DNA of 64,000 nucleotides, taken from assembly GCF_001611275.1 (NCBI RefSeq), contig NZ_CP015080.1:3834956-3898955 (forward strand). The letters run 5' to 3'. The notes beneath the pieces were generated by a model that was given only the letters and a program-made list of their open reading frames with translations, did no database searches and had not been told where the DNA came from. Below are positions 45,839 through 56,116 of the stretch, in pieces. Made by a program: the position numbers and the translations under genes. Source of the DNA: Desulfuromonas sp. DDH964 (lineage in GTDB: Bacteria > Desulfobacterota > Desulfuromonadia > Desulfuromonadales > DDH964). Numbering within the stretch: position 1 is the stretch's first letter; every line of letters begins with the position of its first letter.

Positions 45839-45966
45839 GCGGGAAATTCCCGCCATCCATTTGATCTCCCCAAATAGAAAGTTCAGGCCGGCAAATTTTT
45901 GCCCCCTGGGGCGCAACACCGCGGGGAAAAATCGGTTCAGGTCGGGATGAATCAAGGGAAAAAGCT

Positions 45967-45995
45967 TTGATTACAAACAGGGTTTGTACTAGTAT
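45967..45995 (+). promoter_or_regulatory. Promoter of the TRAP operon with a palindrome in the spacer
   Basis: TTGATT (45967-45972), 17 bases, TAGTAT (45990-45995). The spacer holds TACAAAC-AGG-GTTTGTA (45972-45988), a perfect 7-bp inverted repeat, so a repressor here would block RNA polymerase. An alternative -10 TATAAC follows. Confidence 0.5.
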
Positions 45996-46057
45996 AACAG
46001 GCTCATTCCTCCGGCTGAAAAGCCTTGCGAATTCCCTTCAAGAAGGAGAGCCCTGCC

Positions 46058-47104
46058 ATGAAAAGACTGTTTCCCCTGCTTCTGTTTCCGGTCCTCCTCG
46101 GCCTGGTTCTGGCCGGCCCTGCCCTCGGTGAGGACAAGCCCGACCCGCTGGCGGCCTGGAAACCGAAGTTTGACCCCGCCGGCGCCGCGTACACCTACAT
46201 CCTCTCCAACGTCTCCCACCCGGCGATCGAAGGGGTCGGGGTCGGCTACCGGATCCGCGACCGGGTCTGGGAACTCTCCAAGGGGCGCCTTTATGTCGAC
46301 TTCCGCCCGCTGGCCCAACTCGGCGGCGAGAAGGACGTGATCAGCAAGCTCAAGCTCGGCGCGGTCCAGGGGATGCTGAGCTCCTCGGTCGCCGCCGCCA
46401 ACGTCGCCGACCGCCTCGGTATCGTCAACCTCCCCTATGTCATCGACACCTTCGACAAGCTCGATAAATTCCGCAGCACGCCGGAGCTCTGGCAGCCCTT
46501 CAGTGAGGCGGCCCTCGCCCAGGGGATCATGGTCCCCGACATCACCGGCTACGGCACCTACGGCTGGGCCACCACCACTCCGGTGCGCAACCTCAACGAC
46601 GCCAAGACCGTCAATTTCCGCATCGCCGAAGCTCCGGTCAACGCCGACATCTACAAGGCCTGGGGCCTCAAGTTCACCGTCATGCCCTGGCCCGACGTGC
46701 CCCAGGCGCTGCAGACCGGGGTCATCAACGGCCTTGACCACACCCCCACCGTCTGCAACATCACCAAGAAATTCACCATCGCCAAGTACTTCACCGAGGT
46801 CAACTACGCCCAGGGGCTCTTCGTTCACCTGATGAACAAGCGCTGGTTCGACAAGCTCCCCGCCGATCTGCAGCAGGTCCTGATGCAGGCGATCACCGAG
46901 GAGAGCGCCAAGACCCGGACGGCGACCCGTCAGCAGCAGGCCGACCAGATCGCCAGGGCCAAGGAAGCCGGCGTCGAGTTCATCCACCTGGCGGATGCCG
47001 ACCGCGCCCAGCTGATCAAGGAGGCGGCCCCGGTCTACCAGGCCTGGGGTGAAAAGATCGGCGCCGATTACCTCAACCAGGTACGCACTACCCTCGGCAA
47101 CTGA
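46058..47104 (+). CDS. TRAP transporter substrate-binding protein (DctP family), secreted
   Basis: A 348-residue periplasmic binding protein with a classical signal peptide (LLLFPVLLGLVLAGPALG, cut near residue 25). It shares long identical stretches with the preceding lipoprotein paralogue, including TGYGTYGWATT and MPWPDVPQALQTG. AAGAAGGAG precedes ATG 46058. It is followed by dctQ and dctM genes, so this copy is the transporter's main receptor. A terminator separates it from dctQ, giving more binding protein than permease. Confidence 0.9.
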   Translation: MKRLFPLLLFPVLLGLVLAGPALGEDKPDPLAAWKPKFDPAGAAYTYILSNVSHPAIEGVGVGYRIRDRVWELSKGRLYVDFRPLAQLGGEKDVISKLKLGAVQGMLSSSVAAANVADRLGIVNLPYVIDTFDKLDKFRSTPELWQPFSEAALAQGIMVPDITGYGTYGWATTTPVRNLNDAKTVNFRIAEAPVNADIYKAWGLKFTVMPWPDVPQALQTGVINGLDHTPTVCNITKKFTIAKYFTEVNYAQGLFVHLMNKRWFDKLPADLQQVLMQAITEESAKTRTATRQQQADQIARAKEAGVEFIHLADADRAQLIKEAAPVYQAWGEKIGADYLNQVRTTLGN

Positions 47105-47128
47105 GCCGCAGACGACCCCTTGAACACC

Positions 47129-47161
47129 GGCCGGGGAGGCATTTCCTCCCCGGCCCTTTTT
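47129..47161 (+). terminator. Intra-operon terminator after the TRAP binding protein
   Basis: GGCCGGGGAGG / CCTCCCCGGCC with a 5-base loop, then CTTTTT. The permease genes begin five bases later, so read-through is needed. Confidence 0.7.
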
Positions 47162-47165
47162 ACGG

Positions 47166-47672
47166 ATGACCATGCTGAAGAAAACCTTTTCCACCATCGA
47201 TCGGGGCCTGGCGTTCATTGAGGACTGGACCCTCTTCCTTACCGTGGCTACCGCCCTGGTCTCGGCGATGGCGAACGTCATCCTGCGCAAGCTGACCAAC
47301 GACGTCAACCTCTACTGGTCCGACGAGGTGGTGCGCAAGGTCATCTTCATCTCCACCTATATCGGCTGCGTCGCCGCCATCCGCCACCGCTCGCTGATCC
47401 GCATCGATGCCCTGCCGCAGCTGCTGCCGATCCTGAAGAAACCGCTTAACATCCTCAGCCACCTGGTGGTGCTAGTCTTTTCCGGCACGGTCTTCTGGCT
47501 CGGCCTGCAGCTGACCCGGATGATGTACCTCGACACCTATGCCAGAACCGCCACCCTCGGCATTGCCGAATGGTACTTCTACGCCATCCTCCCCCTGATG
47601 GGAGTGATGATGGTGGTGCGCACGCTGCTGGTGATGATCGAAGACCTGCGTGGGGGAGGGAGTCCGTCATGA
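47166..47672 (+). CDS. TRAP transporter small permease (DctQ family)
   Basis: A 168-residue inner-membrane subunit with four helices in the DctQ plan. It couples the binding protein to the large permease. It starts at ATG 47166 (or 47172) with little ribosome site, consistent with low expression after a terminator, and its stop overlaps dctM's start by four bases. Confidence 0.88.
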   Translation: MTMLKKTFSTIDRGLAFIEDWTLFLTVATALVSAMANVILRKLTNDVNLYWSDEVVRKVIFISTYIGCVAAIRHRSLIRIDALPQLLPILKKPLNILSHLVVLVFSGTVFWLGLQLTRMMYLDTYARTATLGIAEWYFYAILPLMGVMMVVRTLLVMIEDLRGGGSPS

Positions 47673-48955
47673 CCGTCAACTACCTGATGATCGCGGCACT
47701 CCTTCTCGGCACCATGGCGGCCACCGTGCCGGTCTTCATGGCCCTCTTTTTCACCGGGCTGGTCGGCCTGGTCTGGGGCGTCGGCATCGACCCGCAGATC
47801 GTCATTGAGGTCCTCTACCGCAGCATGGACAAGTTTGCCCTGATCGTGGTCCTCTTCTTCGTCCTCTGCGGCAACATCATGACCACCGGCAGCATCGTAC
47901 AGAAGCTGATCAAGACCGCCAATGTGCTGGTCGGGTTTCTTCCCGGCGGCCTGGCGATGGCCGGTATCCTCGCCTGCGGTTTTTTCGGCGCCATTTCCGG
48001 CTCGACGGTCGCCACCGTGGTCGCCATCGGCGGGTTCATGATCCCGGCGCTGATCGAGAACAACTACGACGAGAAATTCAGCGTCGGCGTGATGACGACG
48101 GCGCCGATTCTCGGCATCGTCATTCCCCCCTCCATCGCCATGATTCTCTACGCCATGGTGACCAACGATCCCCTCGAGGCGCTCTTTTTGACCGGCTTCA
48201 TCCCCGGGCTTCTCATCATCGCCGGGATGTCCCTCTATGCCTATGTCTACTGCAAGCGCCAAAACCTGCCGACCCGGGAACGCCCCTCCCTGAAGGAGAT
48301 CCTTTCGGTTCTGAAAGAGAGTGCCTGGGCGCTCTTTTTGCCGGTTCTCATCTTCGGTGGCATCTACTCGGGCCTGTTCACCGCCAACGAGGCGGCGGTG
48401 GTCGCCTGCTTTTACGCCTTCTTCGTCGAGATCGTTATCCATCGCGACATGAAGCTGCGGGACGTCAAGAAGGTGATCGTCTCTTCCGCCATCACCTCGG
48501 CGACGCTGCTGGTGATCGTCGCCGGCGCTTCGGTTTTCGGCGAGTACCTGACTTTCGAACAGATCCCCAATCAGATTGCCAACGCCGTAGTTGCCAACAT
48601 CCAGAGTCCCTGGGTCTTTCTGCTGGCGGTCAACATCATGCTGCTCATGATCGGCATGTTCATGGACATCATCTCGGCGACGCTGATCCTGACGCCGATC
48701 TTTTTGCCGCTGCTGCACAAGTTCGGCATCAATACCATGCATTTCGGCCTGCTGATGACCATCAACCTCGGGATCGGTTACTGTACCCCCCCCCTCGGGG
48801 TCAGTCTCTACATCTCCGGGGCGGTGGTCGATCGCGACTTGGTGTACGTCTCCAAGGCGGTCCTCCCTTTTCTCCTCATCCAGATCGCCATTCTCCTGGT
48901 TCTCACCTTCTGGCCGGATTTGGTGCTGTTGCTGCCGCGCCTGGTTTACGGCTGA
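47669..48955 (+). CDS. TRAP transporter large permease (DctM family)
   Basis: A 428-residue polytopic permease that carries the sodium-driven transport. It has the family's long hydrophobic helices, SGSTVATVVAIGGFMIPALIE and the mirrored second half with PLGVSLYISGAVV. ATG 47669 (GAGGGAG upstream) overlaps dctQ. Confidence 0.92.
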   Translation: MTVNYLMIAALLLGTMAATVPVFMALFFTGLVGLVWGVGIDPQIVIEVLYRSMDKFALIVVLFFVLCGNIMTTGSIVQKLIKTANVLVGFLPGGLAMAGILACGFFGAISGSTVATVVAIGGFMIPALIENNYDEKFSVGVMTTAPILGIVIPPSIAMILYAMVTNDPLEALFLTGFIPGLLIIAGMSLYAYVYCKRQNLPTRERPSLKEILSVLKESAWALFLPVLIFGGIYSGLFTANEAAVVACFYAFFVEIVIHRDMKLRDVKKVIVSSAITSATLLVIVAGASVFGEYLTFEQIPNQIANAVVANIQSPWVFLLAVNIMLLMIGMFMDIISATLILTPIFLPLLHKFGINTMHFGLLMTINLGIGYCTPPLGVSLYISGAVVDRDLVYVSKAVLPFLLIQIAILLVLTFWPDLVLLLPRLVYG

Positions 48956-48970
48956 CCAAGGAATTCCCCT

Positions 48971-49396
48971 ATGGAACGCAAGGTCCTCGTCCCTGTCAAC
49001 GAATCGGATGCCTGTGCCCGGACGATCGCCGGCATTATCGGCCGCCGCGACCGTTTTCCCGGTCCGCTGACCCTGCTGCACGTGGTCGATATCGACAAGC
49101 TCGCCTACCGGATGATTCCCGACTTCCAGGTCGAGATGATCAGGGAGCGGGCGCTTAAAGCCGGGGAACAGGTCGTCGCCAGGTGGAGCCGGAGCCTGGA
49201 GGCGGGTGGCATCGCGACCATCTCCCGGGTCGAAACCGGCAGCCCGCGCAACGACATCTGCCGCATCGCCAACGATGAAGCCTTTGACCTGCTGATTATC
49301 GGCCGACGCGGCATGGGTGAGATCCGCGACGTCCTCTTCGGCTCCGTCGCCAACCATGTCCTGCACCAGGTCCGCTGCCCGGTCCTCCTCTTCTAG
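48971..49396 (+). CDS. Universal stress protein (UspA family)
   Basis: A 141-residue nucleotide-binding protein. The ATP-binding signature G-x2-G-x9-G-[ST] appears as GRRGMGEIRDVLFGSVAN near 116-133. It follows dctM by 15 bases, an arrangement seen in other TRAP operons where a UspA-like protein tunes uptake to the ATP level (as TeaD does for TeaABC). Last gene of the operon. Confidence 0.9.
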   Translation: MERKVLVPVNESDACARTIAGIIGRRDRFPGPLTLLHVVDIDKLAYRMIPDFQVEMIRERALKAGEQVVARWSRSLEAGGIATISRVETGSPRNDICRIANDEAFDLLIIGRRGMGEIRDVLFGSVANHVLHQVRCPVLLF

Positions 49397-49413
49397 CACC
49401 GGCGCCAGGCGAC

Positions 49414-49442
49414 TTGCATTTATTCAAAAATTCGAATATATC
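49414..49442 (+). promoter_or_regulatory. sigma-70 promoter of the small selenoprotein candidate
   Basis: TTGCAT (49414-49419), 17 bases, TATATC (49437-49442), 27 bases before the ATG. Confidence 0.6.
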
Positions 49443-49468
49443 TAGGGAAACCTTTCCTGGAGGAAGCG

Positions 49469-49636
49469 ATGGAAATTCTTGGCCTGCTCGGTATTCTGAT
49501 TGGCTGGTACGCCCTCAACCGCTGGATTCTCCCACGCTTTGGCATCACGACCTGAATCAGCCCCAGCTGTGAGCTTCCGGTGCGGAAGCCAGAGACCCCG
49601 ACAACTGAAGGCGTCGACCCCCAGAAAAAGAAATGA
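49469..49636 (+). CDS. Candidate small selenoprotein: membrane micro-protein with in-frame TGA
   Basis: ATG at 49469 behind TGGAGGAAGCG opens 28 codons (MEILGLLGILIGWYALNRW...GITT), a single hydrophobic helix followed by a basic PRFG segment, then TGA at 49553-49555. The same frame continues 26 codons (starting ISPSC, with Pro/Lys-rich end) to a TGA at 49634-49636, which coincides with the start of a terminator. If the first TGA is selenocysteine, the protein has 55 residues with Sec at 29 and Cys at 34 (T-U-x4-C). A hairpin 23 nt after the TGA fits a bacterial SECIS. GC3 is about 70 percent on both sides of the TGA. If not recoded, the product is a 28-residue membrane peptide (49469-49555). 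Confidence 0.55.
49567..49592 (+). promoter_or_regulatory. Bacterial SECIS-like hairpin
   Basis: Stem GCTTCC / GGAAGC (49573-49578, 49584-49589) with apical loop GGTGC, extended by CTG/CAG across a TGA bulge. The loop starts 23 nt after the in-frame TGA; bacterial SECIS loops lie 16-37 nt downstream with a G among the first two loop bases. Confidence 0.5.
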
Positions 49637-49676
49637 AAAAGGGCGATCCACATAACGGATCGCCCTTTTTCATTTC
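49630..49676. terminator. Bidirectional terminator
   Basis: 20-bp perfect stem (49630-49649 with 49657-49676), loop ACATAAC; T5 on both strands. It closes the selenoprotein-candidate gene and the opposing zinc-ribbon gene. Confidence 0.8.
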
Positions 49677-49689
49677 TGTCCACTCAGCT

Positions 49690-50019
49690 TCAGCGCAGGC
49701 TGGTCGCGCACCGGGGGCAGGTGAGCATACTGGTGGAAGGGACCTTGTGCCCGCAGGTCGGGCAGTTGAACCAGTATTTGCAGGACTTGCACTGGGGTTC
49801 GGAGAGCCCCTGTTTCTTCTTGCACTTGGGGCAAAGCCGGACCATCTTTTGATGCTCGCGATATTCGGCGAAGAGGAGTCCACAACGCGGGCACTCCTCG
49901 GCGTCGCGTTTACGGATCTCCGCGCCGCAGGCCTGGTTCGGGCAGACGAAGATGGTGCCACATCCCTTGCACCAGAATTTCCCCTTTTTCACTTCTTTGC
50001 AAACCGGACATTTTTCCAT
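49690..50019 (-). CDS. Multi-zinc-ribbon protein
   Basis: A 109-residue soluble protein made of about five CxxC knuckles: CPVC, CKGC, CPRC, CPKC, CKSC, CPTC and CPRC, with Lys-rich linkers. It could carry three or more zinc atoms, like double-zinc-ribbon proteins. The function is unknown; binding of RNA, protein or metal storage are options. It sits beside the rubrerythrin gene on the same strand, behind its terminator. Confidence 0.75.
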   Translation of the reverse strand: MEKCPVCKEVKKGKFWCKGCGTIFVCPNQACGAEIRKRDAEECPRCGLLFAEYREHQKMVRLCPKCKKKQGLSEPQCKSCKYWFNCPTCGHKVPSTSMLTCPRCATSLR

Positions 50020-50083
50020 GGTGGTTCACGACTCCCATTTATGGCTGCAACAGTGGACTGGAGGAGCCCATTGCCGTCAGACG

Positions 50084-50112
50084 AAAAAAGCCGGGCCCTT
50101 AAAGCCCGGCTT
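50084..50112 (-). terminator. Terminator of the rubrerythrin gene
   Basis: Minus strand AAGCCGGGC / GCCCGGCTT, 7-base loop, then T6 (50089-50084). Confidence 0.75.
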
Positions 50113-50136
50113 CCGGATGATTCGGGACTTGGGGGC

Positions 50137-50646
50137 TTAATCGATCTTGCGGAGGGCGCTCGGCGCCGAAGCGCAAACCTCACAGGGCCCTTCAGGAGCC
50201 CCCTCGATGGTGTTGCCGCAGACCTGACAGACATAATAATCGACCGCTGTGTTCTTGCCAAGGTTATCGAGGGCCCGCTGGTAGAGCTGCGCATGCACCT
50301 TCTCCACATCATTGGCATAGGTGAAACTGCGCAGAGCGGTGTCAAACCCTTCACTGGACGCCTCACGGATCATCTCGGGGTACATCTTGGTGAATTCAAA
50401 GGTCTCCCCGGAGACCGCCTCGCGCAGGTTGGCCGCCGTCGAACCGATCCCGCCAAGAACGCGCAGGTGGGCATGGGCATGCACCGTTTCCGCTTCTGCC
50501 GCAGCACGAAACAGTTTGGCGACCTGCAGATACCCTTCCTGCTCGGCCTTTTTGGCAAAGGCAAGATACTTGCGGTTGGCCTGCGACTCGCCGGCAAAAG
50601 CCTCCTGCAGATTCTTCTGGGTCTTGCTTCCGTTCATGTCTACCAT
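50137..50646 (-). CDS. Rubrerythrin
   Basis: A 169-residue non-heme iron peroxidase for hydrogen peroxide removal in anaerobes. Two ferritin-like helix pairs supply the diiron ligands (Glu20, Glu53, His56, Glu91, Glu115, His118) and the C-terminal rubredoxin-like domain has CQVC (140-143) and CEVC (155-158). ATG at 50646 follows AAGGAG at good spacing; 50637 is an alternative. Single gene. Confidence 0.93.
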   Translation of the reverse strand: MVDMNGSKTQKNLQEAFAGESQANRKYLAFAKKAEQEGYLQVAKLFRAAAEAETVHAHAHLRVLGGIGSTAANLREAVSGETFEFTKMYPEMIREASSEGFDTALRSFTYANDVEKVHAQLYQRALDNLGKNTAVDYYVCQVCGNTIEGAPEGPCEVCASAPSALRKID

Positions 50647-50813
50647 CGGTCCGCTCCTTGAAAAAATTCATGGCCACTTTCGGCCAGGCTGGCTGTGATT
50701 GTACCCGCCCCGCAGCACTTGTCAACCACGCAAAGGCAACGGACCGGGGCTTTGCGGTTGCCGAACCTGGCCAATCCGTTTAGAATGGCCACACAACGCC
50801 AGGGAGGCAGCTC

Positions 50814-51263
50814 ATGAACATCTATCAGGTCGAAAAACTGGAATGTCCGGTGACCCTTTTTCTCTGTGACGGCCATGTCCGCGAGGGGGTCATCTTTCTC
50901 AGCCCCTGCAGTGCCTCCCATTCCGGCCCCGAGACCCCCCTCGAACTCTTCAATGACGACGCGCCTTTCTTTGCCTTCCGCAAGGCCGACGATTCCTTCA
51001 GCCTGGTCAACAAGGCGACCATCTGCCACCTGCGCTTCCCGCCCGATTCCGACGCCCCTCCCACTTTCGGCCATCGCTTGCAGGTCCGCATGGTCTTTCT
51101 CGGCGGCGAAGTCCTCAAGGGGACCCTCACCCTCGAGGCCCCCGAGGGGAAGGGACGGCTGCAGGATTTTCTCAACACCCACCACGGCTTCTTTCTGCTC
51201 GACAGCGGTCCCGCCCATTACCTGGTCAACCCCCTGCTGATCTGCGAAATCGCTCCCGCCTGA
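50814..51263 (+). CDS. Conserved hypothetical protein
   Basis: A 149-residue soluble protein with strong coding bias and a CAGGGAGG ribosome site. It is rich in Phe, Leu and Pro, starts MNIYQVEKLECPVTLFLCDG, and shows no known motif. Its fold may be a small beta-rich barrel, suggested by alternating strands such as LQVRMVFLGGEVLKGTLTL. Function unknown. Confidence 0.65.
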   Translation: MNIYQVEKLECPVTLFLCDGHVREGVIFLSPCSASHSGPETPLELFNDDAPFFAFRKADDSFSLVNKATICHLRFPPDSDAPPTFGHRLQVRMVFLGGEVLKGTLTLEAPEGKGRLQDFLNTHHGFFLLDSGPAHYLVNPLLICEIAPA

Positions 51264-51264
51264 A

Positions 51265-51295
51265 TAAAAAACGGCAGCCCCCGAAGGAGCTGCCG
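51265..51295 (-). terminator. Terminator of the PEGA lipoprotein gene
   Basis: Minus strand CGGCAGC / GCTGCCG with a 10-base loop, then TTTTTTATT. Confidence 0.65.
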
Positions 51296-51328
51296 CCTGG
51301 TTGGTTCCCGGTCAGTGCTGTGCTGCGG

Positions 51329-51733
51329 TCAGAAACGCCGTTCCTCCCCGGGGACGGTCGCCTGGGCGGTCAGCTGCGGCATCGCTTTGCGCATCACGAA
51401 GTTGTAGCTGTCCTTCAACTTCTTGGTGAAGAAGGCGCCGAGCCAGAGCGGGCTCCAGACCAGGCCGGCCGCCAGCCAGCCGTTGCGGGCCGAGACATCG
51501 GTCTCGTCCGCCTTGATCTGGTATTCGATCGCTTCGTAGCCCGGTTTCTCCACGGTCACGGCGAAGGAGCTGCCGGTGCTGTTGGCATATTCGTACTTGC
51601 AGGGCGTCACCCCGATCCGCTGACCATCGACTGTCACTGCGGCGCCGACCGGCTCCGAAAGGATCAGGGCCTGGTTGGCACAGGCACTGGTAAAAAAGGT
51701 TAGGACCATCAGGGCGAGCAGTTTCTTCAGCAT
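51329..51733 (-). CDS. PEGA-domain lipoprotein
   Basis: A 134-residue lipoprotein: lipobox TSAC (Cys18), then a PEGA-like beta domain (SEPVGAAVTVDGQRIGVTP, 26-44) and a hydrophobic stretch GWLAAGLVWSPLWLGAFF (85-102). The PEGA motif is common in surface-layer and envelope proteins. ATG at 51733 follows GAGG; a TTG just upstream is possible. It is transcribed from a consensus sigma-54 promoter. Confidence 0.75.
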   Translation of the reverse strand: MLKKLLALMVLTFFTSACANQALILSEPVGAAVTVDGQRIGVTPCKYEYANSTGSSFAVTVEKPGYEAIEYQIKADETDVSARNGWLAAGLVWSPLWLGAFFTKKLKDSYNFVMRKAMPQLTAQATVPGEERRF

Positions 51734-51795
51734 CAAGGCAACCTCATCTCTCGTTCAGGGAAATGCTAACAGGATACGGTTCGGCCCCTTATTTT

Positions 51796-51813
51796 AGCAA
51801 CCTTCGTGCCAAA
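51796..51813 (-). promoter_or_regulatory. Consensus sigma-54 promoter of the PEGA lipoprotein
   Basis: Minus strand TTGGCACG, four bases, TTGCTA: an exact match to the -24/-12 consensus, about 63 bases before the start codon. Confidence 0.8.
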
Positions 51814-52064
51814 CAATTGATTTTGCGACACTTTCACCCTTGTTAAAATCCCGACCGCCGTCACAGGTCAAGGGGCCAGGAATCAGCACCCTCTTTTCAG
51901 TAGCTTATCACCCGCAATTGCCGGTGTCGGCGACTAGGGCACACCTTGATTCTTAACTGTCGTCAAACCGGAATTCCGGCAACTTTTTGACACCTGGGCA
52001 TTTAACGGGCAGGATTGCCACGGTTTGTTGCAAACTGTGGCCGGGCCACCACACCCGAACCGGG
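51814..52064. other. Intergenic region with nested palindromes between the PEGA gene and uvrA
   Basis: No gene. GTCAAA/TTTGAC (51962-51967, 51986-51991) flank the 12-bp palindrome CCGGAATTCCGG (51968-51979), about 150 bases upstream of the sigma-54 promoter, suiting an enhancer-binding protein. GCCACGGTTTG / CAAACTGTGGC (52017-52041) lies near the uvrA end and could be its weak terminator. Confidence 0.4.
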
Positions 52065-54878
<2,814 letters not shown>

Positions 54879-54897
54879 AAATTCAGATCCAGATCTT

Positions 54898-54982
54898 CGC
54901 CACAGAGGCACAGAGACCCGGAGAAAATCTTCGGTCCTGCCCTCGGGTTCTTGGGACTTCTCTGTGCCTTCGTGTCTCTGTT
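54898..54982. repeat. Palindromic intergenic repeat (CACAGAGGCACAGAG type)
   Basis: GGCACAGAG (54907-54915) pairs with CTCTGTGCC (54960-54968), with further pairing outward (ACAGA / TCTGT). This wording is widespread as short palindromic repeats in several bacterial genomes. It fills the gap between pdxA and uvrA. Confidence 0.45.
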
Positions 54983-54983
54983 G

Positions 54984-55985
54984 CTACAGATTTTTGGCCA
55001 TTTCCGCCGCCAGCTTCACCGCTGCCACCAGGCTTGCTCTGCTCGCCCGGCCGCTGCCGGCCAGATCGTAGGCAGTGCCGTGATCGACGCTGGTGCGGAC
55101 GATGGGAAGGCCGAGGGTAACGTTGACGGCGTCCTCGAAGTGCAGGAGCTTCAGCGGAATCAGACCCTGATCGTGATACATGCAGATCACCGCGTCACAG
55201 GCCTGCTGCTGCACCGCGAAGTGGAACAGGGTGTCGGCGCTGTGGGGTCCGGTGGCGGCAATCCCTGCCTCCTGCGCCGCGGCAATCGCCGGCCGGATCA
55301 GGCGCGCTTCCTCGTCTCCGAAGAGCCCCCCCTCGCCGGCGTGGGGGTTGAGGGCCAGCACCGCCAGCCGTGGCTGGGCGAGACCGAAGAAGCGGCGCAG
55401 GTCGCCGTCGGTGACGCGCAGGGTGGCGAGGATCTCCGCGCGGGAGAGGGCTGCCGGCACCGCGCTCAGGGCAAGATGGGTGGTGACCAGGCAGACCTTC
55501 AGGCGCGCGCCGGCGAGCATCATTACCACCTTGTCGACCCCGCAACGGTCGGCGAGAAGCTCGGTATGGCCGGGGAAAGGGGAGCCGGCGGCATGGATCG
55601 CCGCCTTGCTGATCGGTGCCGTGACCATGCCGGCGGCGCTCCCCGCAATGCAGCGGTCGCAGGCCCATTCGATGTAGTCGACCATCGCCCGGCCGCAGGC
55701 GGCATCGGGCTGGCCGTAGACCAGGTTTTCGGCCGGCAGGGTGGAGAGCGCCTCGATGTCCAGCTGACGCGAGCCGAGGTGGAGCCGGTGGCTGGCCAGG
55801 TCGCCCACCGTCAGCTCCGCCGCTACCCCGAAGAGCCGCGCCGCGCGCTGCAGGCAGCCCGGATCCCCGGCCACCAGCAGCGGCCGGGCAAGCGGGTCGA
55901 AGGCCCCGGCAAGGAGGGCCTTGACGATGATTTCCGGGCCGACTCCGGTCGGGTCGCCCATGGTGATGATCAGGGGGCGTGACAT
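54984..55985 (-). CDS. pdxA: 4-hydroxythreonine-4-phosphate dehydrogenase
   Basis: A 333-residue NAD-dependent enzyme of pyridoxal phosphate synthesis. Family motifs are [16 protein letters not shown] (7-22), [19 protein letters not shown] and [11 protein letters not shown], with metal-binding histidines at each. AAGGAG precedes ATG 55985. Confidence 0.93.
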   Translation of the reverse strand: MSRPLIITMGDPTGVGPEIIVKALLAGAFDPLARPLLVAGDPGCLQRAARLFGVAAELTVGDLASHRLHLGSRQLDIEALSTLPAENLVYGQPDAACGRAMVDYIEWACDRCIAGSAAGMVTAPISKAAIHAAGSPFPGHTELLADRCGVDKVVMMLAGARLKVCLVTTHLALSAVPAALSRAEILATLRVTDGDLRRFFGLAQPRLAVLALNPHAGEGGLFGDEEARLIRPAIAAAQEAGIAATGPHSADTLFHFAVQQQACDAVICMYHDQGLIPLKLLHFEDAVNVTLGLPIVRTSVDHGTAYDLAGSGRASRASLVAAVKLAAEMAKNL

Positions 55986-56065
55986 GGGTACTTCTCCTTT
56001 GGACAAGCTCGTATCATAACCCAATTGCCGCCAGCGGGACAATGCTGCCAGCGACCCGGAAAATG

Positions 56066-56091
56066 AAAACCCCCGCCGGAAGGGGCGGGGG
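56066..56091 (-). terminator. Terminator after the SurA-like gene
   Basis: Minus strand CCCCCGCC / GGCGGGGG with a 6-base loop, then TTTTCATTTT. Confidence 0.65.
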
Positions 56092-56116
56092 CAACGGAAT
56101 TAGATAGTGACGGGTC

